Origin: Marisa cornuarietis
Lineage: Eukaryota > Mollusca > Gastropoda > Architaenioglossa > Ampullariidae
DNA: 64,000 nucleotides
Reading direction: 5' to 3'
Assembly: GCA_004794655.1 (NCBI GenBank)
Contig: SMMW01000480.1
Location: 1-64,000 of the forward strand
Shown here: one piece after another, positions 53,870 through 64,000 of the stretch
How the letters are laid out: every line of letters begins with the position of its first letter
Position numbering within the stretch: the first letter of the stretch is position 1
Notes under the pieces: generated by a model
The model's input: only the letters and a program-made list of their open reading frames with translations
Database searches by the model: none
Told to the model about the DNA's origin: nothing
Program-made: the position numbers and the translations under genes

Positions 53870-54359
53870 TCTTCTCTAGGACCATCTGTAGCTAGTTCAG
53901 AAGAATCTCACCACTTGCTGTGACAATCAAAACGAAAGAAAAAAGTGAAGCAGAAGCATCTCCATTGTATAAAATTGGTAATTGAGTATGTTGTATCAAA
54001 CCACCTACCATCCTAACCTCTCCACTTTCTTTGTCTTTCTCTCACTCTGAATTACCTATCAAAGAAAGAGATGTTGTTTGATGATTTGCATGTTTAGACA
54101 GAAACAGAAGAAAGACGGTAAAAGCAAGTAAATATACTTTTTTCTAACTCCCTGTATTTTCGATGTATCTGCAAGATTCTTTCTTTCTGGATAGCATGGT
54201 GACTGGCTGGCTAGCATATACATTTGTAAATGTTTGATTGAAGACATGCAGGAGCAGTACACAGCAGTATCAAGCAGTTTAACACAGTATAAGTCACACA
54301 GTTTCTCTGGTGGAAAAGATTTAAACTTTATGACACACACCACCTGAAAATGTCAGGTG
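53870..54359. other. Intergenic, no gene recognised
   Basis: Lies between pseudogene 2 and duplicated unit 2; nothing recognised. Confidence 0.45.
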
Positions 54360-55450
54360 AGCATCAGGGTCAGTTGTAGCAGCCACAGGAAACCACAGAA
54401 ATGAGTGACTTGAGTCTCAGATGTCTTGTTCATCTCAACATTTCTACAAAAGAGCAAAATCGTGTTTTCTTATGAAAACATTATCTGAGGTGAAAACATT
54501 GCAATGATAACACTTTTGTATATAAGGACAAGGCGAATGTCATGAACTTACACTGAATGTTTTATCAGTCTCACCAATAGCAGTGAAATACATGTTCATG
54601 TTCCAGGTATACCCAGTCTGCCCTGATGACTGCTTCACATACCAATTAATACTCGTTAACAGAATAGACTCTCTGATTATTAAATATAACAAGCAACACA
54701 TTCTTTTACCTGTTTGCCGTATTTCTTAAGCACCTGGACTAATGTGTTCTCCGTTTGAAAATAGAATGAACAATAAAAATTTGTTTCTAATGAAACAAAC
54801 CCTGAATTTAGCATTTTACTTATTAAATAACACACCATGGGATTTAGACAATTGAAAAAAGCGACTGTTTTATGTCCCCGGAGTACATTAAAAATTCATT
54901 TTATTTTATGTTACCTGAAGATTAGTGTAAATAAATATGTGTATTGATGAGAAGAATGTAGAATAAACAGTTGCTGCATAGTTGTTTGTGGAATATAATG
55001 ATGCTAATGAGCTCCTTGCACCCACTGCTAACATCAACCGGGTGTCCTAGTCTTCTGCATCGCATAATAAATGTACATGTAAATATTTACATTATCGAAA
55101 TATAATCATTGCGCAGGTAAAGACTTAAATGATTACTTGTGTTTATTTTCTCTTAGTTTTCTCAAGAAAAAAAACCAAACAAGTCTATGCCACTGTGTTT
55201 CTGTTAGAAGACAGTTGATGGGATGGCAAGTACCCGATGCTATAAAAGAGAACCTCCTTGGTTCTGAGGCTGATGTTTGTGGTGACCGTTCGTAACAGTT
55301 ATGTCACGTGACTTTGTGGGTAACCGGTAAGTGGAGGTGGGGGTAGGGGTAGGGGTAGGGTCGGACACACGGGTGCTGGACGGGCTTGGAAGGCAGAGGT
55401 CATGCTGTAAACAACGTGTGCACCAGACTGTTTTGTGTAGTTGCTGTCTG
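54360..55450 (+). promoter_or_regulatory. Upstream region of GPCR 3 (duplicated unit 2)
   Basis: Aligns to 45290-46330. Candidate signals: donor GCGCAG/GTAAAG at 55116/55117 (shared with unit 1), a TATAAAAG box at 55241-55248, a second donor CCG/GTAAGT at 55326/55327, and an acceptor TTTTTCTGTAG ending at 57128 right before the ATG. One reading is a TATA-driven 5-prime UTR exon of about 50 nt (about 55275-55326) and an 1802-bp intron. Unit 1 lacks both the TATA and the second donor. Confidence 0.45.
55339..55360 (+). other. G-quadruplex-type motif
   Basis: Four G runs (5, 4, 4 and 3) separated by TA, downstream of the candidate donor of GPCR 3. The matching place in unit 1 (about 46255-46280) lacks it. 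Confidence 0.8.
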
Positions 55451-55806
55451 AAGACAATAAACGTGTAAAACATTTAGTAAGTTAAAAAATCTTAATAATA
55501 CAGTTACAGCGACAAAATGTATTCTATTTACAAGTTTAGTTGAGGTGATGATAGAAAAATTGATCCGTTGTTGTAGGAAGAGTTATATTGAAATTTTCTT
55601 TCGTGGAAGAAGCGGCTTACACTTGTTGTTAGACATGAAATAAATCTTCTTGCAGACATTCTTCTCATGCCTTCTGACTCCATGAAGTGCCTCCGAGACA
55701 TTGCAAAACACAAACAATGTGCACGAGACAGAGAACTGATAAGGACAACAAATATTCCTTATATCATATATTCTGTTATGAAGTGACGGCTACGTTTGAA
55801 AGAAAA

Positions 55807-55885
<79 letters not shown>

Positions 55886-57110
55886 CTGTGAAATTAGTAT
55901 TAGAAACAGCTGCAATAACACTGCGAAGAAAACAAACGTGAGTTCGTGTTTTATGTCTAGTCTAAGAACTGTCACAACTTGTCTAACATGTTAATTCTAC
56001 AATGAATCTACTGGTTCAATCTCCCAGAACTTTTGCTTCAATCACAAACTGTAAGTTATGTTTTCTTTAGCTAGGTTATGTATAAAAGGAGAATACCAGC
56101 GCTCAGCAAAAATCGTTGAAAATAGAGAATAAAGTATCACAGACATATTCAGGTGGTGTTTTGACAAAAAAACACGAGAAATATTATAATTTTATTTCTT
56201 TAAATCACAGCTTGGGTTGTCGAGAAAACAGGAAGTGACGAAGGGGAAGTATTTCTAAAAATAGCCCCGTTTGCACTAGCTGCAGTCGAAGAGAAAAGAT
56301 GCAGTTCTCAGTAAAAGAAAGCTGACCAGGACACATTGTGCTGTTGCTGAAGGTTCTCTTCGACATTCAGAGGGAGTTAGTTTGTACTCATGAAGGAAAT
56401 CCTACAGATAATGTCAGCAAACGCCAGTGGATTCACTTTGTTCACAGATGTGTATATAATATATGTGTATATGTGTATATGTGCATATAATATATGTATA
56501 TATGTCTATATAAATGTGTTTATAATATATGTATATGTATATGTTTGTATATTTCTGTTTATACAGGTCTCTGTTCAAACGCGCCGTGCAAACTTCAGTC
56601 GTAGTTGGTTTTACAAGCTGGTGCTGTTGTACAGCTGTCACTGCTGTAGGAAGAAGATCTCTTGCTTTTACTGAAAGTCCAAGACTTGCTTGTACTCTAC
56701 ACAGGAACAATCTGTTTTACAACCTTATAACCTTTCAACCTTCCAGGCGTAACAGGTTCTTTCCTGCGTGTTTCAGTTCTCGTGTGTCAGCAGCAGTCAA
56801 TAATCCTCTCACCTACAGGCAGTGGCACCAGAGTGAGAGATCCACTGAGGTAAACACTGTTTGCTGAATGCACAGCGATTGTGTATTTCACAGAGAGGCT
56901 GTTGCACCCATCGTGATGGTGGTCAATCGAGAAATTAGAAATTGCTAAACTATTGACCTTTGATACAAACAGATGTAAATACGGGTAGAAAGTAGAAGTG
57001 TGTGATAGATATTGGGTACCAGGTAGTCCGTCTTTTATGCAATGCTAGACCAAATTGTCTTAAGTCTTATCTTTGGTAAAATATTTTAAGCAGGTTAAAT
57101 AATCTCTGTA
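55451..57110. other. Putative 5-prime UTR intron of GPCR 3
   Basis: About 1.66 kb absent from unit 1. It holds (AC)n at 55809-55883 and TATATGT-rich sequence at 56448-56560. No protein family recognised; the 112-residue frame at 56529-56864 has no similarity I can name. Confidence 0.5.
55809..55883 (+). repeat. (AC)n microsatellite
   Basis: About 37 perfect units. Confidence 0.97.
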
Positions 57111-57128
57111 AGCATTTTTTTTCTGTAG

Positions 57129-58187
57129 ATGAAGAACGGAACCTTGGAATCAACAAGTTCTGTTTTTGCACCATGGGACAATCCCCTCGACATCCTCTCT
57201 CACCAAGACTACCAAAGCTCAGTGTTTATATTGACTGTTTTCATCCACCCCGTAGTTCTTGTTGTGGGTGTGCCGTCCAACATCATCAGCTGTGTGGTCT
57301 TCTGGCGCCAGGGACTTGGGGACCGCATGACCGTCTGTCTCTTTGCTCTGTCACTGGTCGACCTGTGTTTTCTCCTCGTCTCCCTGGTGTATTGTGTCGG
57401 TTATTACCTGGGGCAGGTCCACCCTCAAGAGTATGGTGATCTGTATGACATATTTTTAGCCTTCCTTTCTGGCGTAAATCAAGGATTTCGAAGTGCTTCC
57501 GGATGCATCACCATGGTGATCGCAGTAGAGCGATGTCTCTGTGTAGTTTTTCCTTTGAAGGCGGCCTCTTTGATCAGTTGTCGGAGCATGATAGCGATCA
57601 TGGTGTTTATTGTTTGTTTTAACCAGGTGGTACTTGTGACATCACCTGCATCATTAGTCGTTATTACAGTTCAGAATAGCTCGTCAAAGTTTGTTATTGC
57701 GTTTTCTGATTTCTACCTGAAAAATAGAATGTTTCTCGATACTTTGGAGAACATAGTTATGATGGGTGTGCTACCGTTGACAACGTTCGTAGTCACGTGT
57801 CTGTCCACTGGCCTGACTGTGGTCCAGCTGAGAGCCGCCATGACGTGGCGAGGACAGGTCAGCGGCAATAGTGAGAGAGGTCAAGGTCAGCACAAGGCCC
57901 TGACTAAGATGCTTGTAGTCGTCTCCTGCGCTTATATCTTGACCACCATACCCTGGGTCATCTTCTATGTGACCACCTTTATAGTAGAAGAGTTTTCAGT
58001 ACAGGGCCACTACTATAACTTATTTTGGACAACAGCTCTAACGGCTTGCGAATTTTCTTATGTTAACAGCTCAGTCAGTTTTTATATCTACCTTAGCAGG
58101 TCGACCCGTTTCAGAAAAGACCTTCTGACTTTATTCGGCTTGTTTTTCATACCCATAAGTAGCGATCTCAAGGCCACAAGATGTTAA
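57129..58187 (+). CDS. Class A (rhodopsin-like) GPCR 3, putative chemoreceptor
   Basis: 352 residues, one coding exon, starting right after a strong acceptor. Same layout as GPCR 2: N-x-T at N3, TM1 with GVPSNIISCVVFW, TM2 LSLVDLCFLL, TM3 ending VERC (ERC in place of DRY; GPCR 2 has DRC), third loop QLRAAMTWRGQVSGN and GQGQHKALTKM, TM6 ILTTIPWVIFYVTTF, TM7 with NSSVSFYIYLS in place of NPxxY, tail ending DLKATRC. Differences from GPCR 2 cluster in the N-terminal part of TM1, the second extracellular loop side of TM4-TM5 and in TM6-TM7, where ligands usually bind. Frame open and complete, so probably functional. Ligand unknown. Confidence 0.9.
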   Translation: MKNGTLESTSSVFAPWDNPLDILSHQDYQSSVFILTVFIHPVVLVVGVPSNIISCVVFWRQGLGDRMTVCLFALSLVDLCFLLVSLVYCVGYYLGQVHPQEYGDLYDIFLAFLSGVNQGFRSASGCITMVIAVERCLCVVFPLKAASLISCRSMIAIMVFIVCFNQVVLVTSPASLVVITVQNSSSKFVIAFSDFYLKNRMFLDTLENIVMMGVLPLTTFVVTCLSTGLTVVQLRAAMTWRGQVSGNSERGQGQHKALTKMLVVVSCAYILTTIPWVIFYVTTFIVEEFSVQGHYYNLFWTTALTACEFSYVNSSVSFYIYLSRSTRFRKDLLTLFGLFFIPISSDLKATRC

Positions 58188-58254
58188 TAGAAACAATACT
58201 TCATTAGTCAATTTTAAGTAATTTTAATTTAAAAGATAACAGACGCTTGTGGGC

Positions 58255-58500
58255 TTCTATCACAAGTGAGGAATTTATCAACGAACTCACTGGTAATCAA
58301 AGGGTCAGGTGTTAGTCACTCGGCTGCCTTTACCCCCAGACTTACGAGTGTGAAGAGACGGGTGGATCAGATCTCTGTTGTGTTGTCAATTGTCGCAACG
58401 ATAAATAAAAAAGTCTGGGTGTTGCAGCATCTGGCATTGACTCCGAAATAAAGATGGTGGAGAGAGACTTTTAAGTACATTACCGATGTACATTAATCAA
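58255..58500 (+). repeat. Receptor-unit block, unit 2 copy
   Basis: Aligns to 49740-49960 and, inverted, to 43130-42905: GGTGTTAGTCACTCGG, TTACGAGTGTGAA, GACGGGTGGA, GTTGTGTTGTCAAT and GATGTACATTAA. Starts 68 bp after the receptor stop. Confidence 0.75.
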
Positions 58501-58617
58501 TATCCTCTAAGCTGTCGAACACTAAGAAGAGGAACATATGTTTTCAGAAGCAACATATATAAGTGCAGAGCGATGTTTGCAAACTGACTTTAAAGTTCAC
58601 CGCGATGTGTGTGTCAG

Positions 58618-58780
58618 ATAATACTACTACTACTAATACTACTACTAATACTAATACTAATACTAATGATACTATGAACAATAATAAAAGTGCGCTTATA
58701 TAGCGCCACCTGCCATTATTACAGGCCAGCTAATAGCACTTTAAAAATAGCGATGAGAACGATAACAGTAGCTAAAATTA
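58618..58780 (+). repeat. (ACT/AAT) run and SINE-like TATAGCGCC tail
   Basis: Trinucleotide run at 58618-58672 followed by GCGCTTATATAGCGCC and AGCACTTTAAAAATAGCG, a pattern found at the ends of several short elements here (50110, 20680, 25820). Confidence 0.6.
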
Positions 58781-58999
58781 AAAAAAAAATGTAGTCACCG
58801 TTGCAGTTGCCCCTAAGCACACCAGTGTCCAGTCATAAAGAGATCACACCTTGGAAAATCATGTTCTTCGTGTTTTTCGTGTAGTCTGTTTTTCAAAGTC
58901 ATCATGAGTAACAAGTCCTCGGATGGGAAACAATGCAGCAGTCTCCGTCAGCCACAGTCAAAGATCACTCAGCCAATCAGTCCAGTCAGTTCCTTGACC

Positions 59000-60110
59000 G
59001 GCACCTGTCGTTGGGGGGATCACATGGACAGACGCGGCAGCTGACAGGGGCCGCCACTCTTGTCTATTGTGGGCTATAGTCAGCAGGTCCTGTACAGGAC
59101 GACCAGTCCAGTCTTTGATGTTCGTAAGTCAGTTCTTTCTCTCAGCACCGCGGTGTCGGCCACCCTCCAAAGTACCTTGAAGGATAGTCTTCGACAGGGT
59201 GTCGTGCCCGGTCACGTGACCAAAGACCAGCTTACATCGCTTGACTGTTGATAGTAGAGGTTCCTGGTGTCCTACTAAGTGTGGCCATCTTGTTTCTTAC
59301 AAAGTCGTTGGTTTTATGTTCTTGGTATGAGATCCGGAGCAGCCTCCTCAGACACTTGTTCTTGAATCCTGGATTCTCCTTTCTGTTTTGGCGAGCAGAG
59401 TCCACGTGTCACATCCGTAGAGCAGGATCGGCACTACCAGGGATTTGTACAGCCTGTACTTGGTAGTGAATCTTATCTTGTGGCTATACTTAGCCAGCTT
59501 AGCCATCATCACTGTTGCTGCTGCGATCCTGATGCGGATATCTGACGTGGAGCTGCCGTCGTCGGAGAGAGTGGCTCCCAAGTATTTGAAGCTGCTGTTT
59601 GCAAAGTGTAGAATTTAGATCAGCCCTCCACCAATGGAAATAGAAGTTTGATGGTCTTGCGGGGTGTCACGCTTAATATTCTCCAAGTCAGCTCAGCTGC
59701 CACATTTTCAACGCCTGGCGACTTTCCTCCCGGCAGACTTCATCAGCTCTTTCCACCTCTTCCCGTAGGACTGGTAGGTCTACAGGTGCACTGTTTCTCG
59801 TCTCGTTGATTTAAATGATGTTGGCATTTGTCTGCAGCTGGAAGTTGTACAAGTCTTTGCAGTACTCAGTCCATTGGTTGGATACATTATTGCTTTCTGT
59901 GAGTAGGGGGGCCATTGCTGTCCTCGATGACTGAGGTCTTCTGCTGATCTGTCTTGGTGAGGGACATTAGAAGTTGGTAGGCCTTTTTGTCCCCTCCTCA
60001 CCTTCTTTCCTTTATGTTCTGGTATTGGCTCCTAATACATTCTCCTTAGCTGCATTCATCCAGTTCTTTATAACGCAGTTCACTTCTGTCTATGTAGAAG
60101 TTGCGTGGGG
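59000..60110 (-). mobile_element. RTE-like LINE fragments, minus strand
   Basis: In element order: 60001-59700 encodes the linker between endonuclease and RT (KGDKKAYQLLMSLTKTD, WTEYCKDLYNFQLQTNANII in shifted frames); 59600-59348 encodes MGATLSDDGSSTSDIRIRIA and YRLYKSLVVPILLYGCDTWT; 59230-59000 encodes HVTGHDTLSKTILQGTLEGG and IKDWTGRPVQDLLTIA. RT core missing. It has no counterpart in unit 1, so it entered unit 2 after the duplication. Confidence 0.8.
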
Positions 60111-60269
60111 TTTGCTTTTATTTTCTTTCTTTCAAAGCAGGCTCTAATACACAGGTTTTGCTCAAGTAAAAGGTAAATGCCCCCAAAATCCCAAATGACT
60201 GTCTATCTGATGGCCCCGTAAATTAAATAAGCTTAGTTAAGCATGGAATGTCTGTAGATCATTAGAAAT

Positions 60270-61085
60270 TATCGTCTACTTATAACTCAATCACTACACT
60301 TAAGGACAGTAATCTCCGTGTACTCGATGCTCAGACGATGCTCATACGATATCGACAGCTTATAACGATGTATAATAACTATGGTATAAGTGAACTGACA
60401 ACCAAACCACGAGACATTAAAATGCTTTTCACATACTTGCAACGTACACAGTGGAGCTAAACACTACAAGGGTATATGCTGTAAGCTGAACTCTGACCTC
60501 AAGCTTCCTGCTGACTTGCCGAGTGTGTGTGATGGAGAGACTGAGAAATTTATCTTGGACATCAAGTTATCTTCATCTAGTGTCTTAAAGTTCAGAGTAA
60601 ATTATCAGTTGACTATGTATAGTGTCAGGTGAAAACTGGATGGAGGGGTCAGTTATGTCCAAGACGTGTTCAGATGGTGTCTTTATTGAAGCTACTAATT
60701 ATGAATTTGCGAGTCAAATAATGCATACGCCTTTAGATTACAAGGACTACCTTGTCGAAATGTGGAAAACAGTTTGAAACGAATTCATTTCTTTGCATGG
60801 AAGCAAACACTTGTGCTGTAAATATTTATTATTCCCCAAATTCTACAATTTTCAAAAGTAGAATGTTAGATTTTATTGACTATAAGCAGTTGAATGATTT
60901 CTATACCAAAATTTCGTAATTTCTTCATTTCGATTTAAATCTTATAAAAATATTATTCGTATGAAATATAATGTTATTGTTATTAAATAGAATGTAAATG
61001 CATTGAATTTCATGGACCAATAAAAAACAGTCGAATGATCAGGCTATTTTGGCTTTTCTCTGAAGACGTACCTGAATTTGTTAAC
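60270..61085 (+). other. 3-prime part of duplicated unit 2
   Basis: Counterpart of 50930-51720. Many small gaps and stops, no coding frame. Marks the right edge of the tandem duplication. Confidence 0.65.
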
Positions 61086-61179
61086 TCATATGTATCGTAG
61101 CTGCAAGGGCTTTCAGTCAAGCCGGCCGCACCCTGACTCGTGACTGCAAGGGCTTTCAGTCACATTGTTGTTAATTTTA

Positions 61180-61570
61180 TGCCTTTGCGGTTGTTGAAGT
61201 AAAAATCCATGTCAAAGTGAGTGACAACAACGTGCTTCGATTCTCAAAACTAGCGCTCGACTTTTTTTTCATTGTTTGGCTACGAAACCTTTTGACTTCC
61301 TGCCAGTTGAAGGGAGGAAATCATAGTGGACTATTTTCCAACGGTTTTAGTAGTTTCTTCCCTTATGTTATTTTTTTAGGCTTGTGAAACCTTTGTAAAA
61401 ATGTTTCTATTTGATCATTATCATGGCATTTTCTGTTGGAAATACTATAAAAGTGTGTTTTTAAGCAAACACAAGGTAAAGATGTTTCTTTTCTATACAT
61501 GTTGATCTATCATGATCAATTTAAATTGTTCTTCTATCTCTTTTAGTTATTTTTTATGTTTTTTTAAAAG
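61180..61570. repeat. Dispersed repeat, copy 2
   Basis: Counterpart of 16677-17040, same orientation, alignable over its whole length with small gaps. Confidence 0.75.
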
Positions 61571-63859
61571 TGGGGACAATCGTGCGAGACAGAGACACTA
61601 CAGGCCCTTACACTCCTCCTCACCGCAAGGGAGAAAATCAGGTTTGTTATTGCCCGGCCCTGAAAGACTGTTTGTTTATACAATACTGTATATATATATA
61701 TATACATAGTGTACATGTGCTTGGCAATGGAGGCTTCCGATAAAGTGATTGGCTGGACAGGAAGATTGCTGGGACATACCCGCCTTCGCATTTTCAAGGA
61801 GAGCACAACAAGCTATTAAAGCTTTCGGAAGCATCCCAAGTAATGCATACACGTGAGAGCTGATCACCTCATGCTTCAGCAGCCGAAACAAGGTGTAAAG
61901 CAGCGGCGATTTGAACACACCAAGTGTAACTAATAGTACAGGTTTTAAAATGTTGAGCCACTCATCAAACCACACAAATATTTTTCAACCTTGAATGATA
62001 TGCCTGTAAATAATTATAGGTCATTGATTTTAAAGCAGTTACATAAATGCAGAACTACGTAAGACGAATGATACGACAGCTACTGTCATTTTATAAATAT
62101 TTATTAGTAGCTTACCGACAATTTATTGATGAAGACTATAAAATGGAAATAAGGAAACCTTTATTTTATTCGACCACACAGCATACTGTCATTATACCGG
62201 TAGACAATGACGCCACCAGAAGGAATAACTCTGACTCTATAACTCAGAGTAGCGCCCCTGGTCCGACAGTCACCTGATGCGTGACGTAGCTCCCTTCCAG
62301 TGTGCGCTGTAAACATCAGTCAAAATCTGCCTGTGGGTTTGATTGGAGGACATATGAGTTAGCATACATTTCTAAACTTACTAGAGCTAACTTTGTTTGA
62401 GAAACATTTCCTTTGATTTCGATTAGAAATGTATACCGAGTGCCGACTGCCGAGTCCCGAACAGGGGATGAAATGAGGTGACAACCAGCTGCTAATGCAG
62501 CCAATACCCCACCACTGACCAGTTACCCTAAGGGTTAGTACTGTTAATGGAAGGAAGAAGAGAAAAAGAAGAACCTTACCACGTGCCAAGTACAAGCTTA
62601 ACAATAGCGACAACAGAGCTAAGATTGATCAGTGAGAGGTTGAGAAGGAGTGCAAGCCATGCGAAGCTGGAAGTCGCACAGACACCGATGTCTGGGCATA
62701 CGCTGAGGGTGGTATGGTACGGAGGTAGAAACGCCCAGACTTACTGGAGGACAACCATCCTACCCATTCGATTATTTCCCTAAGAGCTGTCCCCTGTGTA
62801 GAGCGATGTGGCTAAAGCCGGAAGCTCGTGACCTATGCCCTGCTGGTGGGAAGCATCAAGCGCCTTGGTAGACCTGATGGTCCCATCGCCATGTTCGTGC
62901 TGGCGTACTCCTTCGACACGATCAGGTGGTGTTCCCAAATTAGAGGCCACAGGGTAAACCTTTAGTCCTCTTCCGATCAAAGTTGGCTGGTTGTGTGGTG
63001 AAGGCAGCCTCTGGAGACTTGGGCTGATGAAGAGTCACATGGCCTGTGACTAGTGGCTACCCTGCAGCCTCTCGCGGGGCCCCATGACCGAGTAAAGATT
63101 TTGGACCTTTGGCTTTGCCAGTCGCAACTTTGTGCATGCTTGCTCCTCCCACTGCTGAGTAACCTTCTATATAATTCACTTGATCCACAAAGAACTGATT
63201 TGTGGGGAGAGATTGGCTTTGGAATGGAGTGGGAGGAAGATGTGATCTGTGCTTCATTCTAAGCTCTTGGTACGACTCAGGTATACTGAAAGCGCTCGCA
63301 TAGGTCAGAGCAAAGACTACCCGGGGTGTCTTAGGAAACGGCTCTGTGGTCCCCATCTGGCAGACGAGTTTTTGCCATGAATCCAGGTGAGGAGGGAGAC
63401 TGAAACGCAGACAGTCGGACATGGGCCGAGTGCACGAATTTCACTGACTCTGGTTACCGTTGCCAGAATAATCAGAGAAACTTATTTCTGATTGAAGAAC
63501 TGCAGCGGGACCTCGTCCAGTGGTCCAAAAGGAGCCTACTGCAAAAAGTCGGAGACGAAGTCGAAAGACCTTCGTGGAAAGAGGCTCGCAGATGTTAGTC
63601 ATTCAGAAGTTTTTCATCTACTTGCTGAGGTCATGATCCTTCCCTGGGTCACGAAGGCTGGCTGCTATGTAAACCCGAGTGGTAGGCCATAATAGTAGAT
63701 GGAAGCAAGTTTCTCTCCTCAAACAAATAGAGCAAGATGTCTGACCGAGTGGACTAGTGGTGAGGGGGCCCTGCAAATAAAAGCGAGCCGCAACGTGGAG
63801 AGACTGAGACGAGGGAGGAACTAGCAGCACACTGACAGCAACTACAACTTTCTGCTGAG
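61571..63859. other. Intergenic, no gene recognised
   Basis: About 2.3 kb, (TA)n at 61688-61704. Several frames of 60-120 codons exist, none with a motif I can assign. Composition becomes less AT-rich after 62500, which could mean an unrecognised repeat or gene edge. Confidence 0.4.
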
Positions 63860-63862
63860 TTG

Positions 63863-63896
<34 letters not shown>

Positions 63897-63898
63897 GT
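63860..63898 (+). repeat. (GT)n microsatellite
   Basis: About 18 units with one GC interruption. Confidence 0.95.
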
Positions 63899-64000
63899 GA
63901 GACAGTAAATGATGGTTTTAACGAGCACATTACAAGAAGTTGTCACACGGATAGGTCTGGGACCCCTTTGACAGGAGGACTGGCTTAAGTTGTCTTTAAG

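Noticed and set aside
55339..55360. Telomere-like GGGGTA repeats
   Set aside because: Only three units and not the animal TTAGGG repeat; treated as a quadruplex-type motif.
56529..56867. 112-residue open frame before GPCR 3
   Set aside because: Lies in the putative 5-prime UTR intron, starts in a TATATG-rich tract, and has no recognisable motif or conservation in unit 1.
62316..63830. Multiple frames of 60-121 residues near the right edge
   Set aside because: No motif or domain could be recognised and both strands have equally long frames, so none was called.

Overview
The window is animal nuclear DNA, most likely from a gastropod or another lophotrochozoan. Coding density is low, genes carry GT-AG introns with tRNA-derived SINEs and decayed LINEs scattered between them, and long microsatellites and minisatellites are common. 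The recognisable host genes are a family 11 (alpha-1,2) fucosyltransferase pair, a fibrinogen-related domain fragment and a cluster of class A chemosensory-like GPCRs. Such families are typically expanded in snails, but the species cannot be named from sequence alone.

Region 1 (1-22.8 kb) holds two paralogous Golgi-type fucosyltransferase genes in direct orientation. Copy A has exon 1 at 3417-3441 and exon 2 at 6165-7381. Copy B has exon 1 at 20501-20525 and exon 2 at 21594-22807. They lie in a segmental duplication (3094-7390 and 20180-22817). In each, a 25-nt first coding exon supplies the ATG and joins in phase to one large exon. The copies act as empty-site controls for each other: a LINE of about 1.7 kb sits in the intron of A only, and a SINE-like piece in the intron of B only. 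Between the genes are an internally deleted gypsy relic (7885-10225), an apparently intact Ty3/gypsy-class LTR retrotransposon on the minus strand (10634-15955), LINE fragments, a hAT transposase fragment and a possible long LTR. The intact element encodes one 1453-residue Gag-Pol in which integrase precedes reverse transcriptase (Gmr1-like order), and its two 294-bp LTRs look identical, so it inserted recently.

Region 2 (22.8-33.5 kb) has no intact host gene. It contains three minisatellites, a frameshifted fibrinogen-domain fragment on the minus strand, LINE fragments including one in a twin-priming configuration, and a 523-bp MITE-like element with perfect 16-bp terminal inverted repeats and an internal long hairpin.

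Region 3 (33.5-61.1 kb) is the GPCR cluster: one gene on the minus strand (33595-34725), two close paralogues on the plus strand (46339-47400 and 57129-58187), and two pseudogene remnants (about 38066 and 53440) that share a truncation point and a duplicated upstream cassette. The two plus-strand genes sit in a tandemly duplicated unit (about 45290-51720 and 54360-61085) later disrupted by LINEs and simple repeats. A 1.87-kb array of about 32 monomers of 58 bp (39474-41345), each able to form a hairpin, lies between the genes.

Region 4 (61.1-64 kb) has no recognisable gene. The three GPCRs are probably membrane chemoreceptors and the two fucosyltransferases probably glycan-modifying Golgi enzymes; nothing in the sequence links the two groups. 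Most of the remaining sequence is transposon-derived.
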